Source: Molossus alvarezi
Lineage: Eukaryota; Chordata; Mammalia; Chiroptera; Molossidae
NCBI GenBank assembly: GCA_037176705.1
Contig: CM073891.1
Coordinates: 50,408,571-50,472,570 of the forward strand
Length of the DNA: 64,000 nt
Reading direction: 5' to 3'
The notes below the pieces were generated by a model, which saw only the letters and a program-made list of their open reading frames with translations, ran no database searches and had not been told where the DNA came from. This document shows positions 10,463 through 20,902 of the stretch, piece by piece; within the stretch, counting starts at the first letter, position 1, and every line of letters starts with the position of its first letter. The translations under genes and the position numbers were made by a program.

Positions 10463-11379
10463 CTGTGAAGCTCTTTATTTCTCCTTCAATTTTGAACGAT
10501 AGCCTTGCTGGATAGAGTAGTCTTGGATTCAGACCCTTGCCTTGCATTACTTTGTACGCTTCATGCCACTGCCTTCTGGCCTGCAGTGCTTCTATTGAGA
10601 AATCAGCTGACAGTCTAATGGGAGCTCCCTTGTAGGTAACTTTCTATCTCTCTCTTGCTTCCTTTAAAATTCTTCTTTGTCTTTAATGTTTGCCATTTTA
10701 TTATGATGTGTCTAGCTGTGGGTCTTCTGAAGGTCATCTTGCTTGGGACTTACTGTGTTTCCTGAACTTGTGTGACTTTTTTGTTCACCATTTTAGGAAA
10801 GTTTTCTGTCATTATTTCTTCAAACAGGCTCTTTATTCCTTTCTCTGATTCTTCTCCTTCTGATACCCCTATAAGGCGAATGTTGTTATATTTTGTATTG
10901 TCCCACAGCTCTCTTAAACTCTCCTCCTGCTTTTTAAACTCTTTTTTCATTTGCTGCTCTATTTGGGTGTTTTTCCCTACCTTGTCTTCTAAGTCACTGA
11001 TTAGGTCTTCAGCTACTATTGAATTCTTCTAAGGTATTTTTTATAACAGCTATGTCATTCTTTATTTCCTCTTGATTTTATGTATAGCTTCTACCTCTTT
11101 GTGCATAAATTCTACCTCTTATTTTAAGCTGAAGTAGTTCCCAGTGAGCTCCTTATGACTCTTGTTAAGTTGCTTGTAGTTCTCACTAGATTGTTTGAGC
11201 ATCCTTAAAATCATTGCTTTGAATTCCTTATCTGACAAGTTGCTTCCTTCTATTTCCTGTAGTTCCTTTTCTAGTAATTCATTTTTCTTTCCTTTGGGTG
11301 TTGTTTCTTTGTCTCCCCATTTTAGCCATCTGGTAGCTCTAGACCTGGTGAGGGATGTTTGGATGTGTAGGCAGCTCAC
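10364..11379 (-). pseudogene. L1-B ORF1 remnant
   Basis: ORF1 homologue upstream of L1-B ORF2 on the minus strand. The N-terminal block (11379-11119) contains LSDKEFKAMILRM, matching the L1-A and L1-C ORF1 N-termini. The middle block (10950-10750) contains NNIRLIGV and the C-terminal region contains NPRLLYPARLSFKIEG (near 10490-10535). Several stops separate the blocks and a 36-base A run interrupts the C-terminus. The predicted stop TAA lies at 10364-10366. Confidence 0.88.
10425..10460. repeat. Homopolymer T36 in L1-B ORF1
   Basis: 36 consecutive T on the plus strand (A36 in ORF1 sense), at the same ORF1 position as the T13 of L1-C. Confidence 0.95.
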
Positions 11380-12395
11380 TGTATATCAAATAAGGCTACT
11401 GTGCCTCACAGACTGTTTTGTTGCATGTCACCTCTTGTCTGCTGTAGATCCTGGAGGATTGACTACTGGGGACTGGTAATGGTGTATTCTGGTAGGTGCT
11501 GATGCTGGGTATTGTGGGCCCCTCTGAAGCTCTGTTCCCAGCTGGTAGCTGGTGCCACCTGTAGCTGTATTACTCAGGCCATGCTAGAGCTGCACTCCCT
11601 GCCCGCACCTGGGCCGCTGAGTTGCACAGGCCCCTATGGATCCCGGCTTCCCACCGCTCTTGTGGGCCACTGGATCACATAGGCCCCTACGAACCCCTGG
11701 TTTCCCACCACTCTTGTGGGCCACTGGGTCACACAGGCCCCTATGGATCCCTGGCTTCCCACCACTCTTGTGGGTAGCTATGTTGCATAGGCCCCGATGG
11801 AGCCCCAGGTCCCACCGCTAATGGCCGGGGAGTGCTGTTGCCCAGTGGGGCTCAGCTCCTGCTCAGCCTTTTCTGTAGTTTTTGGGGATGGTTCTCTGCT
11901 GCTGGTCTGTGCTTCTGTTGCCTGGGTATGGATGTCTGCTCCTCAGCCTCTGTTTCTGAGGGTATATCTCGACTCTGTTTGGGTTGCTACTGCAGGGGAT
12001 AGTGCTGGGCTCCGGGGCCTTTGTGGTTTCCACAGCAGGCACCTTGACAGTTCCATTACTGTGCGCTGCTCTGTGTTGACACAGGATGTCCACTGGTTCA
12101 ATGGTGTCAGGTGCACTGGTTGGCTCAGGTTGCTGGGCCCTAGCCACTCCTACCACATCCTCCCAGGGAAAACTCAGGATCTTCCAAAATGGTAGGACCT
12201 CCCCACAGCGCAGGGAGAAACAGCCTGAAAAGCTGCTTACTATGGTAGCCGGATGTTCCCATCCACAGCACAGGAACTTTCTGCTCCGTGTCTCTGCACT
12301 GCATAAGTTTGGTCGTCCACTCACTCTCTCACACACACTAGCTCACTTTCCCACTCACTCACCTTCCCTCAGGTCCTGCCAGCCACCATCTTCCA
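11380..12395 (-). promoter_or_regulatory. L1-B 5' UTR
   Basis: GC-rich, non-coding 5' end of L1-B with a four-copy tandem repeat (11630 to about 11820). The element starts, in minus sense, with GATTGTGGAAGATGGTGGCT or close to it. The promoter function is inferred from L1 biology. Confidence 0.75.
11630..11820. repeat. 52-54-bp tandem repeat, about 3.6 copies
   Basis: GGCCCCTA/GGCCCCGA landmarks at 11630, 11682, 11736 and 11790 give periods of 52, 54 and 54. Each unit contains CTTCCCACC(A/G)CTCTTGTGGG. It lies in the L1-B 5' UTR and differs from the L1-C array. Confidence 0.88.
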
Positions 12396-12413
12396 CAATC
12401 TTGTGTATCTTTT
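12396..12413. repeat. Target-site duplication of L1-B, right copy
   Basis: Matches 213-230 in 17 of 18 bases. L1-A ORF2 resumes here. Confidence 0.9.
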
Positions 12414-13513
12414 CAAAGAACAGGCTCTTGCTTTCATTGATCTTTTGTATTGTTATTTTAGTATCTATGTTGTTTATTTTCAGTCTGATCTTTATTATTT
12501 CCTTATATTAGCTCTGGTATTTTTCGTGTGTGTGTGTTCTCTTTTTAAATTGTTATCTGGTAGGGTTAGATTGTTTATTCGAAATTTTTCTTGTTTCTTC
12601 AGGTAGGCTTATAAATCTATGAACTTCCCTCCCAGGTTGCTTTCCCTGTTTCCTGTAGATTTTGTGTTGTTTTGTATTTATTTTCATTAGTTTCTGAACC
12701 ATTTTTTATTTATTTCTTGATCTCATTGGTAACCCATTCATTGTTTAATAACACACTATTTAGCCTCCATGTGTTTGAATGTTTTTAAGTATTTTTTTTG
12801 TAATTTATTTCAAATTTTATGCCATTATGATCTGAGAAGATGCTTGTTATGATTTCTTTTTCCTTGAACTTATAGAGACTTAGCTTTTGTCCTAACATGT
12901 GGTCAGTCTTTGGGAATGTCCCATGTACACTTGAGAAAAATATATATTCTGCAGCTTTGGGGTGAAATTTTCTGTAAATATCAATTAAATCTAGTTGATT
13001 TAGTGCATCATTTAGGGTTTCTGTTTTCTTGTTAATTTTTTGTCTAGAAAATCTATCTAGTGATGTCAGTGGGGTGTTCAAGTCCCCTACTATGATTGTA
13101 TTGTTTTTGATCTCTATCTTGATGTCTTCTAGAAGTTTTTAAATATGTTTTGATGCTCCTCTATCCAGTGCATATATGTTTCCCAAGTTATAGCCTTTTG
13201 CTGTATCAATCCCTTTAATGTTATGTAGTGGCCTTCATTGTCTCTTATTATAGCCTTCATTTTCAAGTCTATCTTTGCAGATATGAGTATTGTTATACCA
13301 GCTTTTCTTTTCATTTTCATCTGCATAGAAAATTTTTTTCCATCCCTTCACTTTCATCCTGTGTGAGTCTCTTGTTGTCAGGTGAGTTTCTTGTAAGCAG
13401 CATATACATGGGTCATGTTTTCTTATCCAATCAGCCACCCTCTGTACTTTGATTAGAGCCTTGGAGTCATTTACATTTAAATGTATTATTGATAGGTACT
13501 TATTTGTTGCCAT
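12414..13513 (-). pseudogene. L1-A ORF2, 5' part (endonuclease and linker)
   Basis: Minus-strand start Met at 13513 (MATNKYLSIIHLNVNDSKAL). Endonuclease blocks visible are CLQETHLTTRDSHRMKVKGW (near 13350-13410), SLDRFSRQKINK (near 13030-13070) and SDHNGIKFE (near 12800-12830). NVNG has changed to NVND at the first metal-site motif. Frames change between blocks. Decayed, non-functional. Confidence 0.85.
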
Positions 13514-13569
13514 TTTTATTCTTTATGCCTGTGTTCCTCTCTCTCTGTTTATTTCTTCTTCTTCTTCTT

Positions 13570-14484
13570 TCAACAATCCCTTTAACATTTCTTGCAGTGT
13601 TTGTTTGGTTGTAGTAAATTTCTTTGGCCTATTTTCTCTGCAAAGCTCTTTATTTCACCTTCAATTTTGAATGATAGCCTTGCTGGATACAGTATTCTTG
13701 GATTCAGAACTTTGCCTTTTAATTTCTATGTATACTTCATGCTACTCCTTCTGGTCTGCAGTGTTTCTATTGAGATATCACTTGACAGTCTATTGAGAGC
13801 TCCCTTATAGGTAACTTTTGACTCTTGCTACCTTTAAGATTCTTTCTTTGCCTTTAACATTTGCCATCTTAATTATGATGTGTCTAGATGTTGTTCTTTT
13901 TTGGTTCATCTTGATTGAGACTCCCTGTGTTTATTGGACTTGTGTGATTTTTCCTTTACCAGGTTAGGAAAGTTTTCTGTCATTATTTCTTCAAACAGGT
14001 TCTCTATTCCTTTCTCTGATTCTTCTCCTTCTGTTACCCCTATCGTGTGAAGGTTATTACTTTTCATATTGTCTCAATGCTTTCTGAAATTCTCCTGCTT
14101 TTTAATTTTTTGTTTCTAATTTGTTGTTCTAATTGGGTGTTTTTTCTTGCCTTGTGTTCTAACTCACTGATTCAGTCTTCAACTTCTTATCTACTATTGA
14201 ATCCTTCCAAGGTATTTTTTTTTATATCAACTATATCACTTGATTTTTATTCATAGCTTCTACCTCTTTTTTTATTTTGGTGTAGTTCTCATTAAGTTGC
14301 TTTCAGTGCTCACTATGCTATTTTGCACCCTTAAAATTATTGCTTTGAATTCTTTATCTGACAAACTGCTTACCTTGATTTCACGTAGTTCCTTTTCTGG
14401 AGATTCCTCCTTTTCTTTTATTTGGGGGTTGTTTTTTTGTCTCAACATTTTAGCAGTCTGGTAGTTTGGGGACAGGTAAGGCAT
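13570..14484 (-). pseudogene. L1-A ORF1 remnant
   Basis: ORF1 remnant with the N-terminal block SLSDKEFKAIILRV (near 14330-14370), the same motif as in L1-B ORF1, and a C-terminal region resembling the RRM/CTD of L1-C near 13640-13900. Multiple stops. The end is approximate because the expected stop codon is not clear. Confidence 0.75.
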
Positions 14485-15044
14485 GTCAGTGTGTATGAGA
14501 TAAGACTGCTATGCTTCCTAGTCTTGGTGTGGTGGCCTTCTTGTGGGACCAGTTGAGTTGTCTCTTTGATCTTCTGAGGTGGGTGCTCTAAGAATGACAC
14601 CTATGTGGGTTATGTGGGCTCTCCTATTGAATTTGTATATTTATTGCTGTTGTCCGTTTGTGGGTGGGCTCAGTCTTCAGGGTTGTTAACTATGAGTCCA
14701 CTATATGGGTGTTGACAGAACAAAACAAAGCAAAACAGAACAAAGTGAAAAGAACCCCCCTGAAAATATCAGCATCAACAATAGTAAAAGCAAATGCCTT
14801 GACTAAAAGATTAAAAGTCACATAAACAAACAAACAAAAAATACAATCTCTTCACACATACACAGAGTATTAGGAGGTGTGAGACCAATTAAATTAGAAG
14901 AGGGAGCGAGAAAAAAAAAGGGGGGGGGGTAAATAAGGCAAAGCACAACTATACCAAAGCAAAAAGAACCTGAAAAATATTATCACTATCAAAAATAATA
15001 AAAGCCCCAGCCTCAACCAAAAGATTAAGTAAACAAAGAAACAG

Positions 15045-15082
<38 letters not shown>

Positions 15083-15929
15083 ATACTAGAGGGCATGAGA
15101 CCAAAAGAGTTAGGAGAGGAAAAAAAAAACAAACAACAAAAAATATGAAAGCAAAGAAGGCAGGGTCCAGAAATAGGGTATAAAAATTAAAAAGTAGAAA
15201 ATAATGACTGAAATAATAGTAATTTTAGAAAGTAATGATGCTAAATTGAATAAAATATAGAATAAGAAAATAAAAAACTGGATAAGAAAAGAAAAAAATT
15301 AAATTAAAAATTAAAATTAAAAACCACACACAACAAAACAACAACAATAAAAAACCTTGGATCTGCTATTGGTGGAGCTCACTGGAATTTTCTCCAGTGT
15401 TGGATCTGGCCCTTTGGGTGTGGGTATCTATTCTCTTGGGCATTTCTCTGGTGCAGGCTAATGTGAATTGCTGTCCCAGCCTGGCCCTGGGCCTCCTGGC
15501 TGGGGCCCTGAAAGGCTGGATCCTAGGCAGTACCTGGCCCAGAGGCTGGGTCATTTTAGGGGCTCGTCACTTGGATGTATTTGTCTGGGCTGCTTTCCCT
15601 TCCTGCACAGTACTGGGCTCAATAGGGTATCAGGACCAGTCAAGGTAGTTTAAACAGATTTGTGTTGGGGGTGGTGCCTTTAGCTTACAGAAGAGGCAGG
15701 CAGTCTCTTCCTCTGCTTCCAATGCCTTAGCTCTACCCAGGTTGCTGGCACCCCCACTTTGCATCCTCTCCTGTCTCCTCTCCAAGCTCCCGCTTGCAGT
15801 GTTTCCATTCAGCTATTTTCAGGTAGTTTTTCAAGTTGAATGCTCTGCAGTTTATGCTCAAGTCCTGTCCTGTGCTTGGAGCAAGTGGACAGAACTTCCT
15901 TAGGCTTCAGCCATCTTGTCTCCACTCAG
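14485..15929 (-). other. L1-A 5' UTR, A-rich then GC-rich
   Basis: Non-coding 5' end of L1-A. 14700-15355 is an A-rich stretch with AAAAC/CAAAA-like simple sequence and two near-duplicate blocks (around 14740-14900 and 14940-15110, sharing CAAAGCAAAAAGAACC-like and GTGTGAGACC/GCATGAGACC segments). 15356-15929 is GC-richer. Confidence 0.65.
15046..15078. repeat. (CA)n microsatellite
   Basis: 33-bp uninterrupted AC/CA run inside the L1-A 5' UTR. Confidence 0.95.
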
Positions 15930-16574
15930 TATGTAACATATTTAAATCAGAAAATGTATTTAAGTAAAAATAATATGAACTAATTTTCAGAAAACTTAAA
16001 TTATGATCCTTATTTTGAAATAAGGAGATAAATTTTCTGAATATGTGACCTTTATCTTCCTAAGAATTAGTTCCTTTATCTGGAAAATGAGATTTCTCAT
16101 GTATTTCTAAAATTATTTGCTATAAGATTTTTTCTTTGTCCACCAATTACTTTGCATTTTTACATTAGTTTTAATGTATTGATGCTATAGTTGGTGGCCT
16201 AGCTTTTGTAATTGTTCCCAGTTAGGCCATGTATTTTATTCTTTCTGTATTTGGCAACTATAATTTGTCACTATTTTACACATAATCTTCTTTTCAATGT
16301 ATTTTTGCCTATGTTCTTTCTATACTATTTTTAATTTGGTATTGATTCACTTTTTACCAATATTTTTTGAATAACTTAGCTTTGCCAGGATTCAGTAATG
16401 TTATATCATCTTCATTGTTATAGAAAACTAGGAAATGTAGACAATTCATAATTACTTTAACTCTAAAACTATGAGCACTGCCACTGTCTACAATTTGTTT
16501 CCAGAAAAATATTTCTTTGCTCAGATTCACTAAAAGGGATCAACATCCAAAATATTAAGGTTAATTTTAATATT
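15930..16574. other. Anonymous AT-rich sequence
   Basis: No coding frame, SINE or recognised repeat seen. Confidence 0.6.
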
Positions 16575-16865
16575 TGTTTAATTTATTTTTCTTTTTTCTT
16601 TTTTTTTTTTTATCCTCACCCAAGGATATTTTTCCATTTTTTGTACAGATAGAGTGGGAGGGAGAGAGAGGAAGGGAGACAGAGAGAGAAACATCGACGT
16701 GAAGGGACACATCGAGAGGCTGCCACCCGCACGACCAACCAGGGCCGGGACAAACTGCAACCGAAGTATGCGCCCCTAGCGGGAACCGAACCCGTCTCTT
16801 CGGACCGCAAGCCGACGCTCCAACCGCTGAGCCAAACTGGCCAGGGCTGTTTAATTTATTTTTCT
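16575..16865 (-). mobile_element. VES SINE with 18-bp target duplication
   Basis: Minus-strand, young-type VES occupying 16593-16847. The head, read on the minus strand, is GCCCTGGCCAGTTTGGCTC; a B-box-like GGTTCGGTTCC-type motif and a pyrimidine-rich 3' half follow. The 3' tail hairpin survives in part (TATCCTCACCCAAGGATA). The duplications TGTTTAATTTATTTTTCT at 16575-16592 and 16848-16865 are exact. Confidence 0.95.
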
Positions 16866-17154
16866 AAAAGATGTATAATAGAATTTAATTTTTACTAATA
16901 TGTACACATTTGTACTTTATATTTGTCAATTATTAGCAATAGCGTCACATTTTCCAATAACAATAGACAAAATAAGAGGGCATAGTTTATTTTCCACCAA
17001 ATATTTATTAACATTTTATAGAATTATACATATGTTTAAATAATGGTGGATTTTTTTTTCAGAATAAAATCAATTTATGTATATTTTTAAGGTATTAAAC
17101 TCTCAAGTTAAGCTGTCAAGTCTGTTTCTTAAAAACACCAATAATTTATGAATT

Positions 17155-18010
17155 CAAAAAAGACTCCTACAAAATATCAGCAGGTATTTTTATGAAAGTA
17201 GACAAGTAAATTCTGATGTTCATATGGAAAAACATATATAAGTAAGAACAGGAAGATGAGATAACACTAATCTTAAAAAAGAAATGAAATAACACTAGTT
17301 TACTAGATATTATACTGTATCATAAAACCTCAAAAATTAATAATTCTGGCACAAGAAAGTACAGACAGGAAATGAAACAAAAAAGCCAGTAATATAACCA
17401 CACACATTTGGAATTTTAGTACATGTTATAGGCAGCCTTTCAAATCAGTAAACTGAAGATGAACAGTTTAATAGTGTTGGGTCAGATGGTTATAATTTGT
17501 TAAAAAAAATCAGGTTGGACTCATACCTCACACCATACATAACATAAACTACAGATGAATAAAAAAAATCTAAATGTTTAAAAAAGGAAATTAAAGAAGC
17601 TATAGAATAAAATCATTGCTAATTTTTATTGTTTTGTTTGTTTGTTTTTCCTTTTTTTTAGAGAGAGAGGAAGGGAGAGAAAGATAGAAACATTGATGTG
17701 GGAGATACATTGGTCGGCTGCCTCCTGCACGTCCTCTACTGGGGATGAAGCCTGCAACCCGGGCATGTACCCTTACCGGGAATCAAACCAGGATCTCTCA
17801 GTTCATGGAATGATGCTCAATCCACTGAGCCACACCAACCAAGCAGACATTGCTAATTTTTAGTAGTGGAAGTACCTGTATATAAAACTTAAAAAATAGA
17901 CACCATAAAAAAAGCTGGATAAATTTGATTACATTAAACTAAAACCCTTCAGGATAAAAACAGTATCAACAAGGTCAAAAGACAAATGACAATGTTAAGA
18001 CCAAGAGGTA
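17155..18010 (+). mobile_element. Old L1 ORF2 fragment (L1M-type), split by a SINE
   Basis: Plus-strand remnant of L1 ORF2 C-terminal coding. Phrases typical of this region can be read, such as CTCATACCTCACACCATACA (17520-17539), GATAAATTTGATTACATTAAA (from 17917) and AAGGTCAAAAGACAAATGAC (17971-17990). No open frame remains. A VES copy at 17629-17847 interrupts it. Confidence 0.7.
17614..17862 (-). mobile_element. VES SINE (older, no-hairpin type) with 15-bp target duplication
   Basis: Element 17629-17847. The minus-strand head resembles GGTTGGTGTGGCTCAGTGG with B-box-like GATTCCCGGT. The flanks CATTGCTAATTTTTA at 17614-17628 and 17848-17862 are exact duplicates. It inserted into an old L1 fragment. 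Confidence 0.92.
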
Positions 18011-18463
18011 GACAGTAGAGGAGGAACTGGACATTTATGTAATAGCAAATATCATTGCACATGTAATTTCAAGTTAAGGATGGAAGTACCAAGGAGAATA
18101 ATGGACATTTGATAGTCATCACTACAATTCAGTGGTCAAGCTTAGCATTCATAATGGGGGCTCAAACATATATTATGAGCCTCCTGGACTGATAAATAAT
18201 GAAATCCATGACACTATCTAGAACAATTCTGGGGAGAAAAAATGTAACTTGAATCCACATTCACATTTGCAGAAAATATAGGGGATAGAAAAATATGTTA
18301 TAAGATACCTCAAGGAAACAATCAGACAAATTAAGTAGACAGATCATTCTGCAAGAAAACAAGCCTACTCTGTTCAACAGCCTTTGAAATAAAAGCTAAA
18401 CCAAGCAAACAATAAGAACAACAACAAAAATATCCTAGACTAAAATGGATATAAAGAACATAA
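18011..18463 (+). other. Anonymous sequence, possibly old retroposon 3' region
   Basis: Follows the L1M fragment without a clear break. Together with 18720-19090 it may be the non-coding end of an old LINE, but no diagnostic motif was identified. Confidence 0.3.
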
Positions 18464-18706
18464 CAGCCCAGACGGTGTGGCTCAGTGGTTGAGCATCAAC
18501 CCATGTACCAAGAGGTCACCAGTCTGATTCCCGGTCAGGGCCCATACCCAGGTTGTGGGTCAGATCCCCAGTGGGGGGCATGCAGGAAGTGGCTAATCAG
18601 TGTTCTCTCTCATCAATGTTTTTATCTCTTTCTCCCTCTCCCTTCTTCTCTCTCTAAAATCAATAAGGAAAATAAAAAACAAACAACAAAAACAAAAAAA
18701 GAACAT
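18464..18706 (+). mobile_element. VES SINE (older, no-hairpin type)
   Basis: The head CAGACGGTGTGGCTCAGTGG is followed by a B-box-like TCTGATTCCCGG and ends CTCTAAAATCAATAAGG plus an A-rich tail. Imperfect flanks AAAGAACAT (left about 18454-18461, right 18698-18706) suggest the duplication. Confidence 0.85.
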
Positions 18707-18719
18707 TAAAAAAAGCAAT

Positions 18720-19090
18720 GTTTAAGTCTGATTGAATCCTGGTTTAGCTAAAACAGCTATTAAAAATAGTTTCAGTAAAACTGAAGAAATCTGAATCTAT
18801 TGATGAGATAAATAGATATTAACATGCAAAAATAGTGATAATGCAAATGAACAGGTTGCAAAACAACATGACAGTCTGATCTCGTTTTATACATGTATAG
18901 TATTTATACGCATATGTAGAGGGTAGAAATATAAATACAATTCTTTAAGTATAGCAATAAAGGTTTAAAAAAGTAAATATATGTGGCCATAATACAGAGC
19001 TTACTTTTTTACTTTTGTTTATGTTTTCTATCTTTCCACAATAAATATACACAATATAATATAACAATAAATAAAAACTGCTTTTAGTCT
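18720..19090 (+). other. Probable old retroposon 3' end
   Basis: Text such as AATGCAAATGAACAGGTTGC, followed by a TTTTCTATCTTTCCACAATAA-like end, is typical of non-coding 3' ends of ancient LINE-like repeats. The family is not resolved. Confidence 0.35.
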
Positions 19091-19107
19091 TTAAAAATAA
19101 TTTGTTC

Positions 19108-19290
19108 TGCCCTGGCCTAGTGACTCAGTTGGTTGGAGCATCATCCCAATATGCCAAAGTTACGGGCTTGGTCTCTGGTCGGGGCTCATACAAGAGGTAA
19201 CCAATGAATTCATGGATGAGTGGCGTAGCAAACTGATGTCTCTCTCTCTCTCCTTCTCTCCCTCTCTCTCTCTCTCTCTCAAATCAAGTA
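19108..19290 (+). mobile_element. VES SINE, diverged
   Basis: The head CTGCCCTGGCCTAGTGACTC is followed by a weak B box and a (CT)n body at 19241-19281 ending AAATCAAGTAA. No clean target duplication found. Confidence 0.82.
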
Positions 19291-19571
19291 ATAATTTTTT
19301 AAAATTTAAATTACTGGATTAAATACATTAAAGACACTTCTTTTAAACATAGTGCTATCTCTCTTGATCATTCTGAAGAAATACATGAGCACCTTTAACA
19401 CATGATTCCCCAAATTCTCCAATTTCACAAGATGTACTTGTATATGTTTTTATAAGTTCTCAAAATCTGAAGAGGAATAACTTAGTTTTGAAACACAATG
19501 AACATTTATATGGCAGAGTTGACTTTTCATCTGCATAATGATAATTTCAGCAGAGTTGCTCAAGCATTTTT

Positions 19572-19850
19572 TATTCTATTCTTTTTTTTTTTTTTTAATC
19601 CTCACTCGAGGATATTTTTTCCATTTTTTTGTACAGATAGAGTGGGAGGGAGAGAGAGGAAGGGAGAGAGAGAGAGAAACATCGATGTAAAAGGAACACG
19701 TCGAGTGGCTGCCACCCGCACGACCAACCAAGGCCGGGGCGAACTGCAACCAAGATACGTGTCCTTAGCGGGAACTGAACCCGGGTCTCTCGGCACCGCA
19801 GGCCAACGTGCTAACCGCTGAGCCAAACCGGCCAGGGCTATTCTATTCTT
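19572..19850 (-). mobile_element. VES SINE with 12-bp target duplication
   Basis: Young-type copy at 19584-19838. Exact flanks TATTCTATTCTT at 19572-19583 and 19839-19850. The tail hairpin ATCCTCACTCGAGGAT is visible near 19599-19614. Confidence 0.95.
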
Positions 19851-20764
19851 CTTATTGATTATCTCCCCTCTGGATTTTCTCTCAGATTTTAGAATATTTT
19901 GAGGAGAGGAAACAGTTATTTTATACACCTTTGAGATACTTTGTTCTGCTTTCCTGGGCTTCCAGATTTTGTGAGCAATTTTATCTTCTTTCAGGACTTG
20001 GGTCATATAGTTTGCCCTCATAAATATTTAAAGAGGCATTATCAATATTAGTCACATTTTTAATGACAAGCCTTCATAAAAGTGGAGCTGCTGCCACCTA
20101 TAAAACCTAATTGACACCTTTTGATGGATAGTGTTTTGAGAGGAGCTGTAAAGAACAAAGTAGCAGCCTGACAGCTGCAGTAAAGAGAACACAGCTCCGT
20201 CCGGGAAGGCCAGTGATTGCCACTGCCGCGACAGTCTCCAGCTGGTTTCATTTAGCTCTCTGATACCTTTCAAATACCTATCTAGCAAAACGCCTTGAGC
20301 AATACACACAGATTTCCAGGTGTGGTCATATTAGAAGAATACTGTAGAGGTGTGTGGCGCTTTCTCAGGAAATAGCTCCAAAAAGTCATATTTGCAGGAA
20401 AGCAGTTTAATCATTTTCCTTCCAAAAGTTTACTTCCAACAACTCCAGTTAATCTTGTGTGGTCCTGACCATTCACTATCTGTCAAACATTAAGGATCAA
20501 AAGGAAATTCTCTTTAATCATGCCTCCTTTTCTCTAAACTAAAAAAAACAAAAACAAAAAACAAAAAAACAGATTATAGAACTTAATTTTAAATTTTAAT
20601 TCTAATGGAAATAAAGCTTATAAAATAGAATTACCAGGGTTATATTTATTTGTCAAATATAATCTGTGTTCAAACAGAAATCTTCCCGTGAAAACATTTA
20701 TGGTGCATAATGAGTGCCCTGCAGAAACTTACTCCAGAGGTAGCCAAGAATAAAAAATGAACTC

Positions 20765-20767
<3 letters not shown>
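19851..20767. other. Anonymous sequence; 20050-20480 is GC-richer, low in repeats
   Basis: No coding or repeat signature. 20050-20480 stands out by balanced composition and by E-box/TATA-like words (ACAGCTG at 20171-20177, CCTATAAAACC at 20097-20107). It could be a conserved non-coding element, which cannot be tested here. 20540-20572 is an A-rich simple stretch. Confidence 0.4.
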
Positions 20768-20812
<45 letters not shown>

Positions 20813-20902
20813 CACAGAGAGAGACAGGTAAAGAAAGGAAGAAAGGAAGAAAAAAAGAGAGAGTGAGAGAGAGAGAGAAAGAAAGAAAGGGAGAGAGAGA
20901 GA
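20768..20902. repeat. (GA)n purine tract
   Basis: Pure GA from 20768 to about 20806, then interrupted GA/GAAA repeats to 20902. Confidence 0.95.

Larger units (their letters stand above)
9644..12395 (-). mobile_element. L1-B, 5' half (ORF2 start, ORF1, 5' UTR)
   Basis: Continuation of the L1 interrupted at 3658. It holds the endonuclease domain (9644-10281), ORF1 (10364-11379) and a 5' UTR of about 1 kb ending at 12395, directly before the right target duplication. Its 5' UTR does not resemble that of L1-C by eye. Confidence 0.92.
12414..15929 (-). mobile_element. L1-A, 5' half (oldest of the nested L1s)
   Basis: Continuation of the L1 seen at 1-212. It contains the rest of the ORF2 N-terminal half (12414-13513), ORF1 (about 13570-14484) and a long 5' UTR to about 15929. 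It contains A-rich and CA-repeat sequence absent from the 5' UTRs of B and C. The minus-strand start is near 15915-15929 (ATGGCTGAAGCCTAAGG just inside). The boundary is approximate because the other target duplication lies outside the window. Confidence 0.85.
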
